Below are positions 1 through 9,671 of a stretch of DNA of 64,000 bases, in pieces. Within the stretch, counting starts at the first letter, position 1. Each line of letters begins with the position of its first letter. This DNA is from Rhynchosporium graminicola (taxonomy: Eukaryota; Ascomycota; Leotiomycetes; Helotiales; Ploettnerulaceae), in contig FJUW01000003.1 in NCBI GenBank assembly GCA_900074885.1, forward strand, positions 587,273 through 651,272, read 5' to 3'. The notes beneath the pieces are model-generated. The model ran no database searches and was not told where the DNA came from. It saw only the letters and a program-made list of their open reading frames with translations. Made by a program: the position numbers and the translations under genes.

Positions 1-1854
1 CGAGTCGAAGCTTGATCCGCATTTGACGTGTCGCTCAGCTGCTGCGGACTTTGATGGTTTCAGGGCGGAGAAGTTCTCTTGCCCGAAGAAGCTGTCGGGT
101 CTTGAGTTTGGAGGCCTGTTTGAATCTTGGGCGTAGGTCCTGGGGGATGCGACAAGCTGGGAGAGGAAATCTTGCCAACGCTGTTCTGCGAGACCTGCTG
201 ATTGGGGGGTTTGATGAGTCGTTTGTGGCGATTGCTCCTCCTCTCGTTCTCGGTCTTGCTTTGGCTCTGGCTCCTCTTTCTCGTGAATTCCTGTCTGCAT
301 TTCGAAGGCAGAATGAAAGGAGTCTCGGTCGGAGTTTCGCTCGACATCGGCCTGGTAAGTGACCTGGTGCGACGCTTCTTGCTGGTGTTCTGCATTTCCA
401 TCTTGTCCGATGGCGAACCGGCGTCCAGAGCCACCCAGGACTGGGAGACGAGATTTGAAGCGAGGTGACATAGATCTACCTTGCCTTCCTCGTATGTCTT
501 GTCGTTCTTGTCTACCTCTTTCCTCTCGAGCCTCTTGTCCTTCACAGTGTGTTGGCATCGATCGCCGATCTTTTCGATTTTGATAGACTTGTCGTTCTGT
601 TTCAATCGGCTGCTCCCGTCCCTTGGATACATTCTTTTTGTTGTTGGATTGCCCGTTCAATCGCCCTCTCCCGCTCTGATCGATCTTGTGGTTATCCCAC
701 CAAGCAGCCTCAGCATGTACCTCCAAGACTCGTTCCGGGATATGCTTCGGCTTTACATATCCGGGTCTAGGTCGGGTTTCTCTGCTAACTGCCTGAGCAA
801 TATATCCCCTTCTCACAACTTCGTTCGCTTCCTCCATGTGTTCCCGTTGCTCATACATCTCTCTCGTCTCGCTCCTATCCTGCTGCACCGTCGCCCCGTT
901 TCCAACAACATCCATAATTTCCCGCTCCCTCTCCACCTGCTCACCACACCAACAAACCCTCCTCTTCCTCCAACTATCGACCAGTTTTCTCTCTTCTGGC
1001 TTCAGTCCCTGTAACCTCTTATTTCTGATGGCATTTTCATGATGGAACTCATAAGTACCAACCCAATCCTCGCATACGCATACAGCTTCTCGGAGACTTG
1101 CCAGAACCAGATTGTCGGTCTTCGCACCACTGATAAGATATTCAATGGCTGTGCTTTGGAAGCTAATGGAAGATCCTGAGATAATGTTTGGAGATTCACA
1201 GATTTTGTGTAGGAGCTTTTGAATGGTAGTAAGGTATAACGAGCGGTTGGATGAGGCGGTTGAGAGGAGGCAGGCGTGGAGAGCGGTGATCAAGGCTGCT
1301 GTTGTGGGGGTATCGAATATAGGGTCTGTAAGGCTGCTTTTCATGCTGGATCGAGTTGAAGCCGAGCCTCGAGCCTGTCGATGCGATCCAGGATTTGATT
1401 CTATTTTGAGTGACGCTGGGGCTGGAACTACAGTTATATCTATGAGACGAACTTGATTCCGAGTCGTCCGGGGAAGTCTGGTAGGACCACCATTCTTGGA
1501 ATAAGCAAGAGATGAAGTTCGAGGAGGGATCTGGCAGGATACACGAGTTTTGTAAATACTGGTAGGACTTTCATCCCTGGGCTGAGCGAGAGATAAAGTT
1601 CGAGGAGGGATCGGATAGGATACACGATGTTTCTGAATGTGTTGAGGATGAAGTTGATTTCCAGTTCCAACTTCAACGGTATCTTGGGCGGCGCCAGTAG
1701 ATCTTCTGCTTAGTCTTCGACGCCCTTCATTGGAGCTTGAAGGGGTGGAGGAGGCTGTGATGGGATTTCTGCGGAGAGGGTTCGTGAAGCTGGGGATCCT
1801 GCTTGGTGGAGCTTTTGGGTCGAGCATTTCTGATCGGGTTTTGGCTCGAATCAT
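1..1854 (-). CDS. Large basic, disordered protein of unknown function (3' end beyond left edge)
   Basis: One reading frame stays open on the minus strand for 618 codons, from an ATG at 1854 down to base 1, and leaves the window in frame, so the C-terminus is missing. The N-terminal third is rich in Ser, Pro, Thr and Arg and contains two tandem copies of a 27-residue unit (81 bp each, 1546-1626 and 1465-1545). A more ordered stretch follows at about 1330-1040, with a helical look and Cys-containing segments (VCVCEDW, CWCGEQ). The rest is highly charged, rich in Glu, Arg and Gln, probably disordered or coiled coil. I recognise no known domain. The length, the Arg/Glu-rich codon use and the absence of stops make this a real gene despite the missing function. 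The ATG at 1854 is the first Met in the frame. The frame stays open further upstream, so an upstream exon is possible. Confidence 0.72.
   Translation of the reverse strand, partial: MIRAKTRSEMLDPKAPPSRIPSFTNPLRRNPITASSTPSSSNEGRRRLSRRSTGAAQDTVEVGTGNQLHPQHIQKHRVSYPIPPRTLSLAQPRDESPTSIYKTRVSCQIPPRTSSLAYSKNGGPTRLPRTTRNQVRLIDITVVPAPASLKIESNPGSHRQARGSASTRSSMKSSLTDPIFDTPTTAALITALHACLLSTASSNRSLYLTTIQKLLHKICESPNIISGSSISFQSTAIEYLISGAKTDNLVLASLREAVCVCEDWVGTYEFHHENAIRNKRLQGLKPEERKLVDSWRKRRVCWCGEQVEREREIMDVVGNGATVQQDRSETREMYEQREHMEEANEVVRRGYIAQAVSRETRPRPGYVKPKHIPERVLEVHAEAAWWDNHKIDQSGRGRLNGQSNNKKNVSKGREQPIETERQVYQNRKDRRSMPTHCEGQEAREERGRQERQDIRGRQGRSMSPRFKSRLPVLGGSGRRFAIGQDGNAEHQQEASHQVTYQADVERNSDRDSFHSAFEMQTGIHEKEEPEPKQDREREEEQSPQTTHQTPQSAGLAEQRWQDFLSQLVASPRTYAQDSNRPPNSRPDSFFGQENFSALKPSKSAAAERHVKCGSSFDS
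1465..1626 (-). repeat. Two tandem 81-bp in-frame repeats inside the left-edge gene
   Basis: On the minus strand, copy 1 spans 1626-1546 and copy 2 spans 1545-1465. Both begin with CGTGTATCCT and share ATCCCTCCTCGAACT and GTCCTACCAG. The period is 27 codons, so the duplication keeps the frame and gives two versions of an RVS.QIPPRT.SLA-like unit. The copies differ at roughly a quarter of positions, so the event is not recent. Confidence 0.8.
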
Positions 1855-3718
1855 TGCTGGTGGTTGCTCATGAGATATTATTGGCAAGAGTTCTGAAGTG
1901 ATGCGATTAAAGAGCGTGTGTGAGAGATCCAAGATCTATCCAAGTAACGAATATAAGAAGAGCAGCACGTCAAAAAGAGTGGAAAGACATCAAGACGTCA
2001 GTTTGCGATCGAGGCAAGATTTTGGAGAGGAAAATGTCATGATATGTAGATAAGGGGATGAAAGGATGGCTGGCCATGACGAAATTCCACCCAAAGGAAT
2101 TATGCGCCGAGGCCAGTCGAGCTCCGTAGATTATTCCGTTCACGAAAGGCTCTAATGCGAGCTAGAAGTTCTATGCTGGCCTCTGTATAGGAGTCAGCTG
2201 GCTGGAAGTTTTTTTTTCTTTTCTTCTTCTTTTGAGATAGCTCGTGAGCGTGGAATGGCTTGTAGTTTTGGTGGTTGGGATATTTTGCGCGCGGGGAGCT
2301 AGGTGTTGTTCTCGGACGGTAGTTCTTTCAGTTTACCGAAGGACTTGTGAGGAGCAGGTGAGGAAGTAGGATAGACAGAGACTGGTACTTTGAGATAAAG
2401 GGAGAACATGCTATGCAAGGAAATACTGATATCATGAGTATTGGGAAGAGGTTGTGTAACACTTGGTTAGCTGTCTTCTTCGCCTGTAAGCCGTGGCTTA
2501 CTTACCTTGCAGGTAAATGCAGTAGCAAAAGAAATGTTCGGTGACTGTTAGCTGACGGTACAGTACTACCTTGAGTCGATCCTTAAAGAGGGCGTCGCTA
2601 GGGGGGCGGACCTTTTGATACGGTAGATCCGAATCAAGAACGTTCCTATCGAGGAATGATTTCAAGTCTAGGAATAGAACTAAAGGTCCAACGCGAGGCA
2701 AGGATGGATATCTTTTGATTTCCCCCCTTTTAACATTCGTGAGGTAGCCCTACATCCCTAGACTAAACTTTTACTTCATCGAACGATTATCAATTCGTTT
2801 CAACGAATGCATTATGAACAGGAGGCTATTATCGATACCGAGTCTTCAACGACTATTGAGTATTTTTTCTTCGTTCACTCAATTAAGCAAGGCGACGAAG
2901 GTCCTGCTCTGAGAATCATCAGTCACCAGTCCCCTAGTGATTCCTTCTTTCTTGCATTATTCAGCCCCGGGACTGATTCCGTGGCACTCAGCTGCCATTG
3001 CCTCGGGTAACTACAGAAGGGGATAGCAGGTGGGTCTCATCCACCGCTGTAAGTCGCCAGGTATTTTTTCCATAGTAGAACAATGTCGAAGATAGGAGTC
3101 TGCTTCGTAGATTTCTTATACGGAGTATAGATAGTGCTGAACGAGATCTACGTCCAAACCCATTCGTACCGATTGGCGAAGACAAGCTAGATGTAGATCA
3201 TAAATCCCGAATTATATCAGGATGACGCAAGTACTCGCTATATTGACCCATCAAAGCACATTTAAGGGACCTCCTATGATAGCAACCTCGGCAACATATT
3301 TATTATTGAACGATAAGTGTTTATCGTGGGTTTTAGCGTCGTATTATGCCTTATCGATTACGAGCGCACTGAAAGAACAGAGCTAGCCTTCAATGCCGAG
3401 GATAACGATTACAGACCAAGTTAGAATAAGGAGCTAGGAAATATAGATCATGTAGGGAAAAAGGGATGAACTGCTGCTAGCTGGGGCATGAAACATCTCT
3501 TGCTCTATTACCCGTTCAACACAGCCTTGCGATGACTTCAAAGAAGCAAATGTGAGCGCAGAAAAGTGGCAGAATGATGGCATTCGAAAATTATTTAGCA
3601 GACATGAGGGCTTAGGTCTCTGTAGCGTGAACTTGCGAGGAGGATTTCCGGGAAACTTCAAGGGGGTCGAAATGCAAGGCAGTGCATGGAGACGACTCTC
3701 TTTCTGCTCATAATGGTC
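1855..3718. other. Intergenic region without a supportable gene
   Basis: About 1.86 kb between two minus-strand genes. Only short open frames without domain-like composition occur. The part nearest 1855 is the promoter/5' leader side of the left-edge gene, and the part nearest 3718 is the 3' side of the G-patch gene. I see no repeat with clear ends and no RNA gene. Confidence 0.5.
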
Positions 3719-5883
3719 TCAATCGTCATCATCACTATCATCTCCAAAAATAGCCTTGAAAACCGCCTCTCCAGCTTTCTGTCCCTCCAAAGCCTCATTC
3801 CTCTCGGCATCTACCACAAGAGCCTCTTTCTTAACTTCAACAGTCGGCTCAGCAGGTTTCGTAGCAGCTGTCCCTTCCCCATCATGTCTTTGAGAATAGC
3901 TCTCCCTCATCATCTCTTCAATCGAACTCTGGCTCACAACATCCGGAGCCGACTTTCTCGTCGCACCAGTCTCATCTCCATGTTCCGTAGCGCCAGGCTG
4001 CACATGTGCAGGTGGTTTGACATTGAATCTTTTACAGAGGAGTCGTGAAGGATACCATTCTTTTGAGCTTCTGGTCAGAGGACCATACATGCCAAGTTTA
4101 GCAGCTTGTTCGGCTGGATCTTCTGCTTTTGGTGTAGGTTTGCTTAGTAAGGAGGCAGACTCTGGAGGATCGGATGCGAGTTTAGGCGCGGTGGTAGAAG
4201 ATGTGAATCGTGTCGCCATCATGCCGGACATGGGTTTGAAAATCTGTGCGCAGTTGGCGAATTCGCGAAGTTCTTTCAACCAGTCGTCTTGCGATACTCC
4301 AGAGCCTTTTTTCGGGACAGTAGTATTGATCCCAGCTTGATACTCTAGGTACCCTCTATAGCGACTCCTCTTCCCTTCGTCCTCTCCATAGGGCATGAAC
4401 CCGCTGGCGCCTCGAGTAAGGGCCGCATCAGCAGTGTATCTATCGACCTTCGGTATTTGCGCTAATAGATCCCTGTGCCGCTCTTCTTCTGTCATGTTAT
4501 ACCCTTTCGGTATTTCACCCAGGGCAGCAGGTAGGTTCGATTTTCCAGACGCATACGCAAGTCTGTTTCGAGCAGCTGTAGTCAGGAAGTCAAAAACTGA
4601 TTTCCCAGGTAATGTGGCTTCGCCGAGCATTGAAGCTCGGGATTTTGGATCGAGTTTCGATGCTTTGGCAGCGTCTGCCGTAGAGAGGTAAGCACCGCTT
4701 TGAGGACCATCTTTGGGCTGTTTCGATGAACTCCATCCTTCAGGGACCTGGGGTGCTTCATACTCCTCAGTAGATCGAGTTACAGATGAGAACTCATCGA
4801 TGCTGCTCAGTATAAACCCGTCCAGCGGTAGACGGCCATCATGGCATTTTCGGAACCCGATGGCAGCTTTTGCCATGGCAGTCCTCTTTGAAATAAAAAT
4901 CGGTTTAGAAGAAAGCAGCGGATTGATCTTTGCAGCTTTCTTCTTCTTTTTGTCCCCTCCTATGACTCTGTTATATGATATCTTGGGACCAATTTCATAC
5001 AGATCTTCGTCGTCTGATCCTGTGTCGTTTAAGATACCCATACCTATACCACCACGTACCGGTTTCTTCTTTTTCTTCGATGCTTTGGGAGCTAGTAAAC
5101 CTCCATCGTCCTCATCCTCGTCCTCTGATTTCGGTGTCGCAGTACCAGGACCATGATTTGAGGAGAGCTTCGTCTCCCCATCAAATCCAAGCCCCTTGTG
5201 ATCATTCTTCCGTACGAAGCTAATCATGTGCGTATTCTCCGGCGCAAGGAGATATGTGGCGTTCGCATCATCGCCAGGCTTTTTCAGGCCTTCAAGGCGT
5301 GCCTTTCGTCGTACTTTCGGCCCAACGCCCTGCCCTTCTTTCCAGCCCATTTTCTTTAGTAGCTTGACTCCAACGGTCTCGCCTTCAATCCGGAATAAGT
5401 CGATGAATGCCCCGCATCTGTTAGTATCATCCTGTGTTGACCCAAGTCCAGCGAAGCCCTCCGCTGTCTGGACCCTTTTCGCATCTTCCGCATCTGCGAT
5501 ATCTTCCTCGTCCATGTAATCTTCTGGACGCCGTTGAGCTGCTTTGGGCTCATCCTTTTTCCGGTTTGTGCGGGAGGACACAAATGTCGAGGGCGTCCAT
5601 CCTTCTTTCGAGCCTACTGTGTTATAATACCTGAATAGAGTCAGTAACGTTTACTCGATTGTACGAGAGCTTCTTACCCTGCGCTGAAACCACCAGTGAA
5701 AGCACCATGTAGACGCTTCAGTCCCCTCTCATCTCTAACCTCCTGCTTCCACACAGGCACGTAAGAACCATCATCTCTAACGTCTGGATCGAGGGGAGGA
5801 AGAGGCGTGCCGAAGGCTACGAATGGTGACTGCTGAGCTTGGAGATCCGCTTCGAAGTTGGCGCGGGATCGTTTCCCGGACAT
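3719..5883 (-). CDS. GPATCH1/TGH-type G-patch domain protein, pre-mRNA splicing
   Basis: Two exons, 5883-5678 and 5630-3719, joined across a 47-nt intron (donor GTAAGA, acceptor CAG), give 705 residues. The N-terminus (about residues 20-90) is the DUF1604 block typical of GPATCH1, with the signatures [21 protein letters not shown] and, across the splice, [22 protein letters not shown]-patch follows (about residues 140-175, [16 protein letters not shown]). The remainder is acidic/basic low complexity with a short KKKKK tract and an Asp-rich C-terminus. GPATCH1 proteins associate with late (C-complex) spliceosomes and are thought to act with DEAH helicases; that role is inferred from the family. 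The start [10 protein letters not shown] at 5883 is preferred over an in-frame upstream Met at 5934 because family N-termini begin close to this motif. Confidence 0.93.
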
Positions 5884-6593
5884 GGTGAAAGCATGAGCGA
5901 AGAGAGGCTTTTGCGTCGACCGTAGGAATATCAAGAAAGGGAAGGCTGCGATGGAGGTTCAGCCTCGTGGTTATGAATGGGAGACAGTTGAGAGGCATAT
6001 TCTGATTGGCTTACAGCCAGCCAGCCAGGTGCGAGGGGCTATTGTGGACGACCGGGTGAGCATTATGGGCATCCTAAACTGACTTCCGGAACCTCTGCTT
6101 CCCAATCTCAAAGCTAACTACTTCACAGTAAACCGACGTACATATTGAGCTCTTCAATTATGAAGCCATGTACATTCTCGATATCAATACTTTGTCCTTT
6201 TGGTAGCAGATTTTGTGCCTGCCGATTGCTCGCTCAACTCGCACAATCACTAGTACCCCTCCTCTCTTACCATTTTCAAGCTCGGTACGTGTATAATACC
6301 TAGCCTGAATTGCCCAAGATTCTAGCACGTCTGGTGGATTAGATGGGCCGTGCCATCTGAAAGAATATCTTACTAAGTGTATGCCAGGCGGTTGTTACAG
6401 TGAGAAGGAGACTACTTATTTCCTAAATTTGAAAAGAAGAGGGGGGATCAAGAGGAATCTAGTGCCGTGACATCGTCCTTACGCTTGCTTTTCGAGACTA
6501 GAAGCGAAAACCTGACACAAAGGAAACAGATTGTTAGAGGAAGTAAGGTAGGAGGACAGAACTCTGCTCGGGTCACTTTCGTGCAAGACAATA
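5884..6593. other. Intergenic region upstream of the G-patch gene
   Basis: About 0.7 kb of normal base composition that includes the G-patch promoter. It ends abruptly at the left inverted repeat of the Harbinger element. No gene is visible. Confidence 0.5.
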
Positions 6594-6636
6594 GAGGGTT
6601 TTCGCAGTCAAAAACACTTTCGAAAATATAGTTTTC
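6592..6636 (+). repeat. Left terminal inverted repeat of the Harbinger element
   Basis: It starts TAGAGGGTTTTCGCA and continues with a second matching block, AACACTTT. It pairs with 9226-9270 on the opposite strand with about one indel and several mismatches. The sequence outside has normal composition; the inside becomes A/T-rich within 60 bp. Confidence 0.8.
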
Positions 6637-7150
6637 CTGGCCGTGTATAGCAGAAACGGGTTTAGTCGTGGGGCTACCTAATTTCTACTAAAGTTTAACT
6701 TATTCCGTTTATAGTAGTTATATCCGGACTAATAGAGGAAAACTATTTACTATAAATAGAAAACTATCTGCTATAGATAGTTTTTGAAGTCGTATAGATT
6801 AGGCTTAGCGTACTTCTATTTTAATATTAGCTAGAGTATTATAGAGACTAGAGATACTATATATATCTCAAATCGATATTATAGACTATAATTAGCTTTA
6901 GTTATATACTTAGTAAAGCTTTAGAATTAGTAACTATAATCTACTGAATACTCTAACTCCAGCTCCCGAAGCACGACTACTCGTAACTCTTATACCTCCT
7001 ATACTTTATTATAGCTCTCTAGTATAGTCTGATTAAGCTCTATTACCTTCTCTTGCGCTTATTATAGATAATATGCCTCTATAGAGTATAGAAGAAGTAC
7101 TATCGGAAATACTGATATCTAATATGCCTATAAAGCTAACTGCGAAGTTA

Positions 7151-7972
7151 TAGAAAGAAGAGGAGAACTGAACGCTGCTCTTACGTATATATATTAAGAA
7201 GAAGGAGTCTTTTAGAAAGGTTACGAATAAGGTGTTCTAGAACGCAGTATCGAAGGCGTTCAAAAACCTATATAGAAGTATTAAATATAAGACTCTTAGT
7301 TATATTATAAAAGGCTAGGTTTCTTTATAAGTAGATTAGCTTCAAGTTAAGAAGACTAGAGAGTAAGATAGAGCTCCGACTTCGTATAAGTATACGATTA
7401 ATCGATAGATAGCTATAATTTAAGCTATAGAGTCGAAGAAGGAAGATAATAAGAAGGTAGCTAGTTGAGCAGAAGCTAATAATAAGAATACTAGATAGTA
7501 GAGAGATAATCAGTTCTTATTAGCTTTAAGGAAGAGAAGAGCGAGAAAGGAAAGGAGAGCTAAAGACCTTAATTCTAGTAATAAGAGCGACCCTTTTAAT
7601 AATACTAGTAAGACTAATAGTAATAGACTAGTCTTATGTTTAGTATCTATAGTATCTATTGTATTATCTAGTTGCTTAGTAGGACCTCGGAAACAAGTGA
7701 GAATAGATAGTCCTAAAGAGAAAGATAGTATTACTAGTAATAGGGTAGATAAGCTAGATTAGTTACTTATATCGCATATTAGGCGCCTAGTAGACTTAGT
7801 AGCTACTACTCTAGCTCTAGTTGATACGTCTTTTCGTATAGATATTAATACTCTTTCTATAAAAGTAGATAGAATTAGTAAGAGTATTAAGAGGTTACTA
7901 GCGTTAATATAGGAAAGTTATAATAGAGGCTTCAGCACGGAATAACCTTATAATATACTCTTAACTTTATAA
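7151..7972 (+). pseudogene. Remnant of Harbinger Myb/SANT-like DNA-binding protein
   Basis: A single plus-strand frame can be followed from 7151 to about 7970. It starts with a Glu/Trp-type SANT opening (stop codons standing for Trp around KEEEN), then LLLRIYIKKKESF, FWNAVSKAF and KTLSYIIKG, a pattern like a Myb/SANT helix-turn-helix. A Lys/Glu/Arg-rich middle and a coiled-coil-like end (SIKVDRISKSIKRLLAL) follow. In-frame stops are almost all TAG, TAA or TGA where Trp or Gln would be expected, as RIP produces. In PIF/Harbinger elements the Myb-like protein works with the transposase in DNA binding and nuclear import. This copy is dead. Confidence 0.65.
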
Positions 7973-8036
7973 CTAATATTCTTTAATTACTCTTCTAATT
8001 ATATAAATACTCTTTAATACTTAATAGCTTAATACT

Positions 8037-8575
8037 AAATCGATTATAAGGGTTACGTAGATATATTATGTAATTCTTAAGTAGTATAGTAATTATAAAG
8101 TGAGCTACTACTAGCTGTTTTCTAGTATTTAGCGCCTTAGAGAATACTATATATATCTAATTCTGCTATATCTTCTTAAACCCTTACTCTATTACGATTC
8201 TTACTAATAATAACCTCTTATTAAAGCTCTTCTTTTTCTGCGAAAGCGCGCGACGGCTATACGGATATTAGTACAGATAAGTAATACTATAAGTACTACT
8301 ATACGCTAGATCTCCGTATATATAGTATATCTCTCGACTTTCAAATAGCTCCTAGAGCTTCTCCTAATAACCTGACTTCTTCTATATACTCTAATTATTC
8401 TTAGCTCTATAGAAAGGGCTTATTAAAGATAATACTATCTTATCCGGGATTATAATCGCTTACTAATTCAGTCTATAAGCGCGTTTATATCTAGAGTATA
8501 TAGATCGCTAAATAACTTGATCTCTAGGTCTATAATAGCTTTTGAAAGTACTATCTACGAAGCCCTATACTCCTT
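8037..8575 (-). pseudogene. Remnant of PIF/Harbinger DDE transposase (DDE_Tnp_4 type)
   Basis: The minus-strand frame keeps the catalytic landmarks. GFVDSTFK at about 8565-8540 holds the first Asp. IIIPD at about 8455-8440 holds the second Asp, after YKRAYRLN. YIYGDLAYSSTYS follows near 8320-8290. FNKRLLLVRIVIE near 8240-8188 gives the conserved Glu, followed by GFKK and SKALNTRKQLVVAHF, and ending near NPYNRF. This order matches fungal Harbinger transposases. Several TAG/TAA codons sit at expected Trp/Gln sites. The upstream half (8575-9180) is too decayed to place the start. Confidence 0.8.
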
Positions 8576-9225
8576 AAATATTATTAATACCTTTAATAGC
8601 TCTTATATACCTGCGGATTCTTAAATATCAGTAGAGATTCTTATGCTAGCGAAAGTAATTTGCGAAATATAAGCTAAGGAAGCGTATAGTATTATTGAAA
8701 ATTAAGCTTAGCTAAGCTATAGATCTACTAAAAGTATCTGCGTGCTAGTACTATCTGCTAGGGAAAGCTAGTCGGGAGTATATAATATATAGGCTAACGA
8801 TAGGTTCGTAAGTATACTGATTTCGGAAGTCGATAAGATTAAGATAGAAGAGAGTATAAAGCTAATATAACTTAGGAGTAGAGAATCAGAAGGTTATAAG
8901 GACTTTTCTCTCGGGCTACGAATCTAGATTAAACGTATAGCGATTATACTCGTACGGAACTCGATATCTTAGTACTATAGCTTACTACTACTATAAAAAC
9001 TTCCTCTAATAATATCTCCTTTTGCGAATCTATATAGCTAAAGTAATAGCTAGAATCGTCTCTTTCTCTATAGTTATTATAGTTAAATTCTAGTAATAGT
9101 ATAAGATTCTGATATCACGGAAATTAAGCTATTTGTTATACTTTATAGCTAGTAAGGAACCCTAGTCTACTACCTGCAAAATCTGGTATAGTCTCCCTTA
9201 CGCTAATTTAGTATTATAAGGTTTA

Positions 9226-9270
9226 GAAACTGTCTTTTCTAAAGTGTTCTCCAGGTGCGAAAACCCTCTA
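9226..9270 (-). repeat. Right terminal inverted repeat of the Harbinger element
   Basis: On the minus strand it reads TAGAGGGTTTTCGCA, then a diverged 7-base stretch, AACACTTT and AGAAAAGACAG. It is the partner of 6592-6636. The bases after it (9271 onward) return to normal composition up to the LTR element at 9423. Confidence 0.8.
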
Positions 9271-9422
9271 ATGGAAGGAAGAGCAGTGCAGGACAGTGAC
9301 GCAAAATTGATTTGAAGTAATTCGTTCCATTCCTGTTTATCTGACTTGACGAGACGCCAGATATCTTTCCACTAGTAATGTGCGCACCGCGATTGCGTCT
9401 ACGACACACGACAGCCCAACCC
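9271..9422. other. Unmutated spacer between the two transposons
   Basis: About 150 bp of ordinary composition lie between the Harbinger right end and the LTR element. Before the LTR element inserted, this stretch was contiguous with 15987 onward, so it is the former downstream region of the secreted-protein gene at 16031-16397. Confidence 0.7.
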
Positions 9423-9657
9423 TGTGACGCTTGCTCTAGAAAGGTCTTAAAACTACCTGAGTAATAAGACCTCACATTACTATGAATATAAAGTAGTAAG
9501 AATCACTTGAGAATCTATAACTAAGGAGTAAAGAAGTAGAGAGAGAATAGAAGTATATATATGAAAAGGGGCCCCTAAACTCTACTCGTGTAATCTCGCT
9601 TAGTAGTAAGTATTTCTACTAATAGGGAGAGACCTCTAAACCTGACTAGTCGTTATA
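9423..9657 (-). repeat. 3' LTR of the gypsy element (left end in window)
   Basis: 235 bp, collinear without gaps with 15752-15986. It begins TGTGACGC; the matching end at 9651-9657 reads CGTTATA, a RIP-changed form of CGTCACA. Confidence 0.95.
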
Positions 9658-9671
9658 CTACCCTCCCCTCC
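9658..9671 (-). other. Polypurine tract of the gypsy element
   Basis: On the minus strand the 14 bases directly before the 3' LTR read GGAGGGGAGGGTAG, a purine-rich tract in the expected position for plus-strand priming. It overlaps the end of the pol frame, whose last residues read FFRRGG. Confidence 0.75.

Larger units (their letters stand above)
6594..9268. mobile_element. RIP-decayed PIF/Harbinger-type DNA transposon
   Basis: The 2.7-kb block is strongly A/T-rich with TAG/TAA/ATA excess and is framed by inverted repeats of about 45 bp. The outermost 15 bases, TAGAGGGTTTTCGCA, occur at 6592 and, inverted, end at 9270; further in, AACACTTT-GAAAA is shared. Target duplication can be read as TA (6592-6593 and 9269-9270) or as the 3-bp AAT on both sides (6590-6592 and 9270-9272); three bases would fit Harbinger. 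Inside are two converging degenerate genes, a Myb/SANT-like frame on + and a DDE transposase on -, which is the two-gene arrangement of PIF/Harbinger. Most stops are TAG/TAA at expected Trp/Gln positions, the RIP signature. The copy cannot encode active proteins. Confidence 0.85.

Noticed and set aside
481..1014. A 177-codon plus-strand open frame
   Set aside because: It is the antisense shadow of the 618-codon minus-strand gene, which has better composition and runs through the whole interval.
4713..5156. Plus-strand open frame of 147 codons
   Set aside because: Shadow of the G-patch gene on the minus strand; Ser- and Phe-rich only because it reads Lys/Glu codons backwards.
9239..9475. 78-codon minus-strand frame across the end of the LTR element
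   Set aside because: It spans the Harbinger end, the spacer and the LTR, so it is a chance frame across three unrelated pieces.
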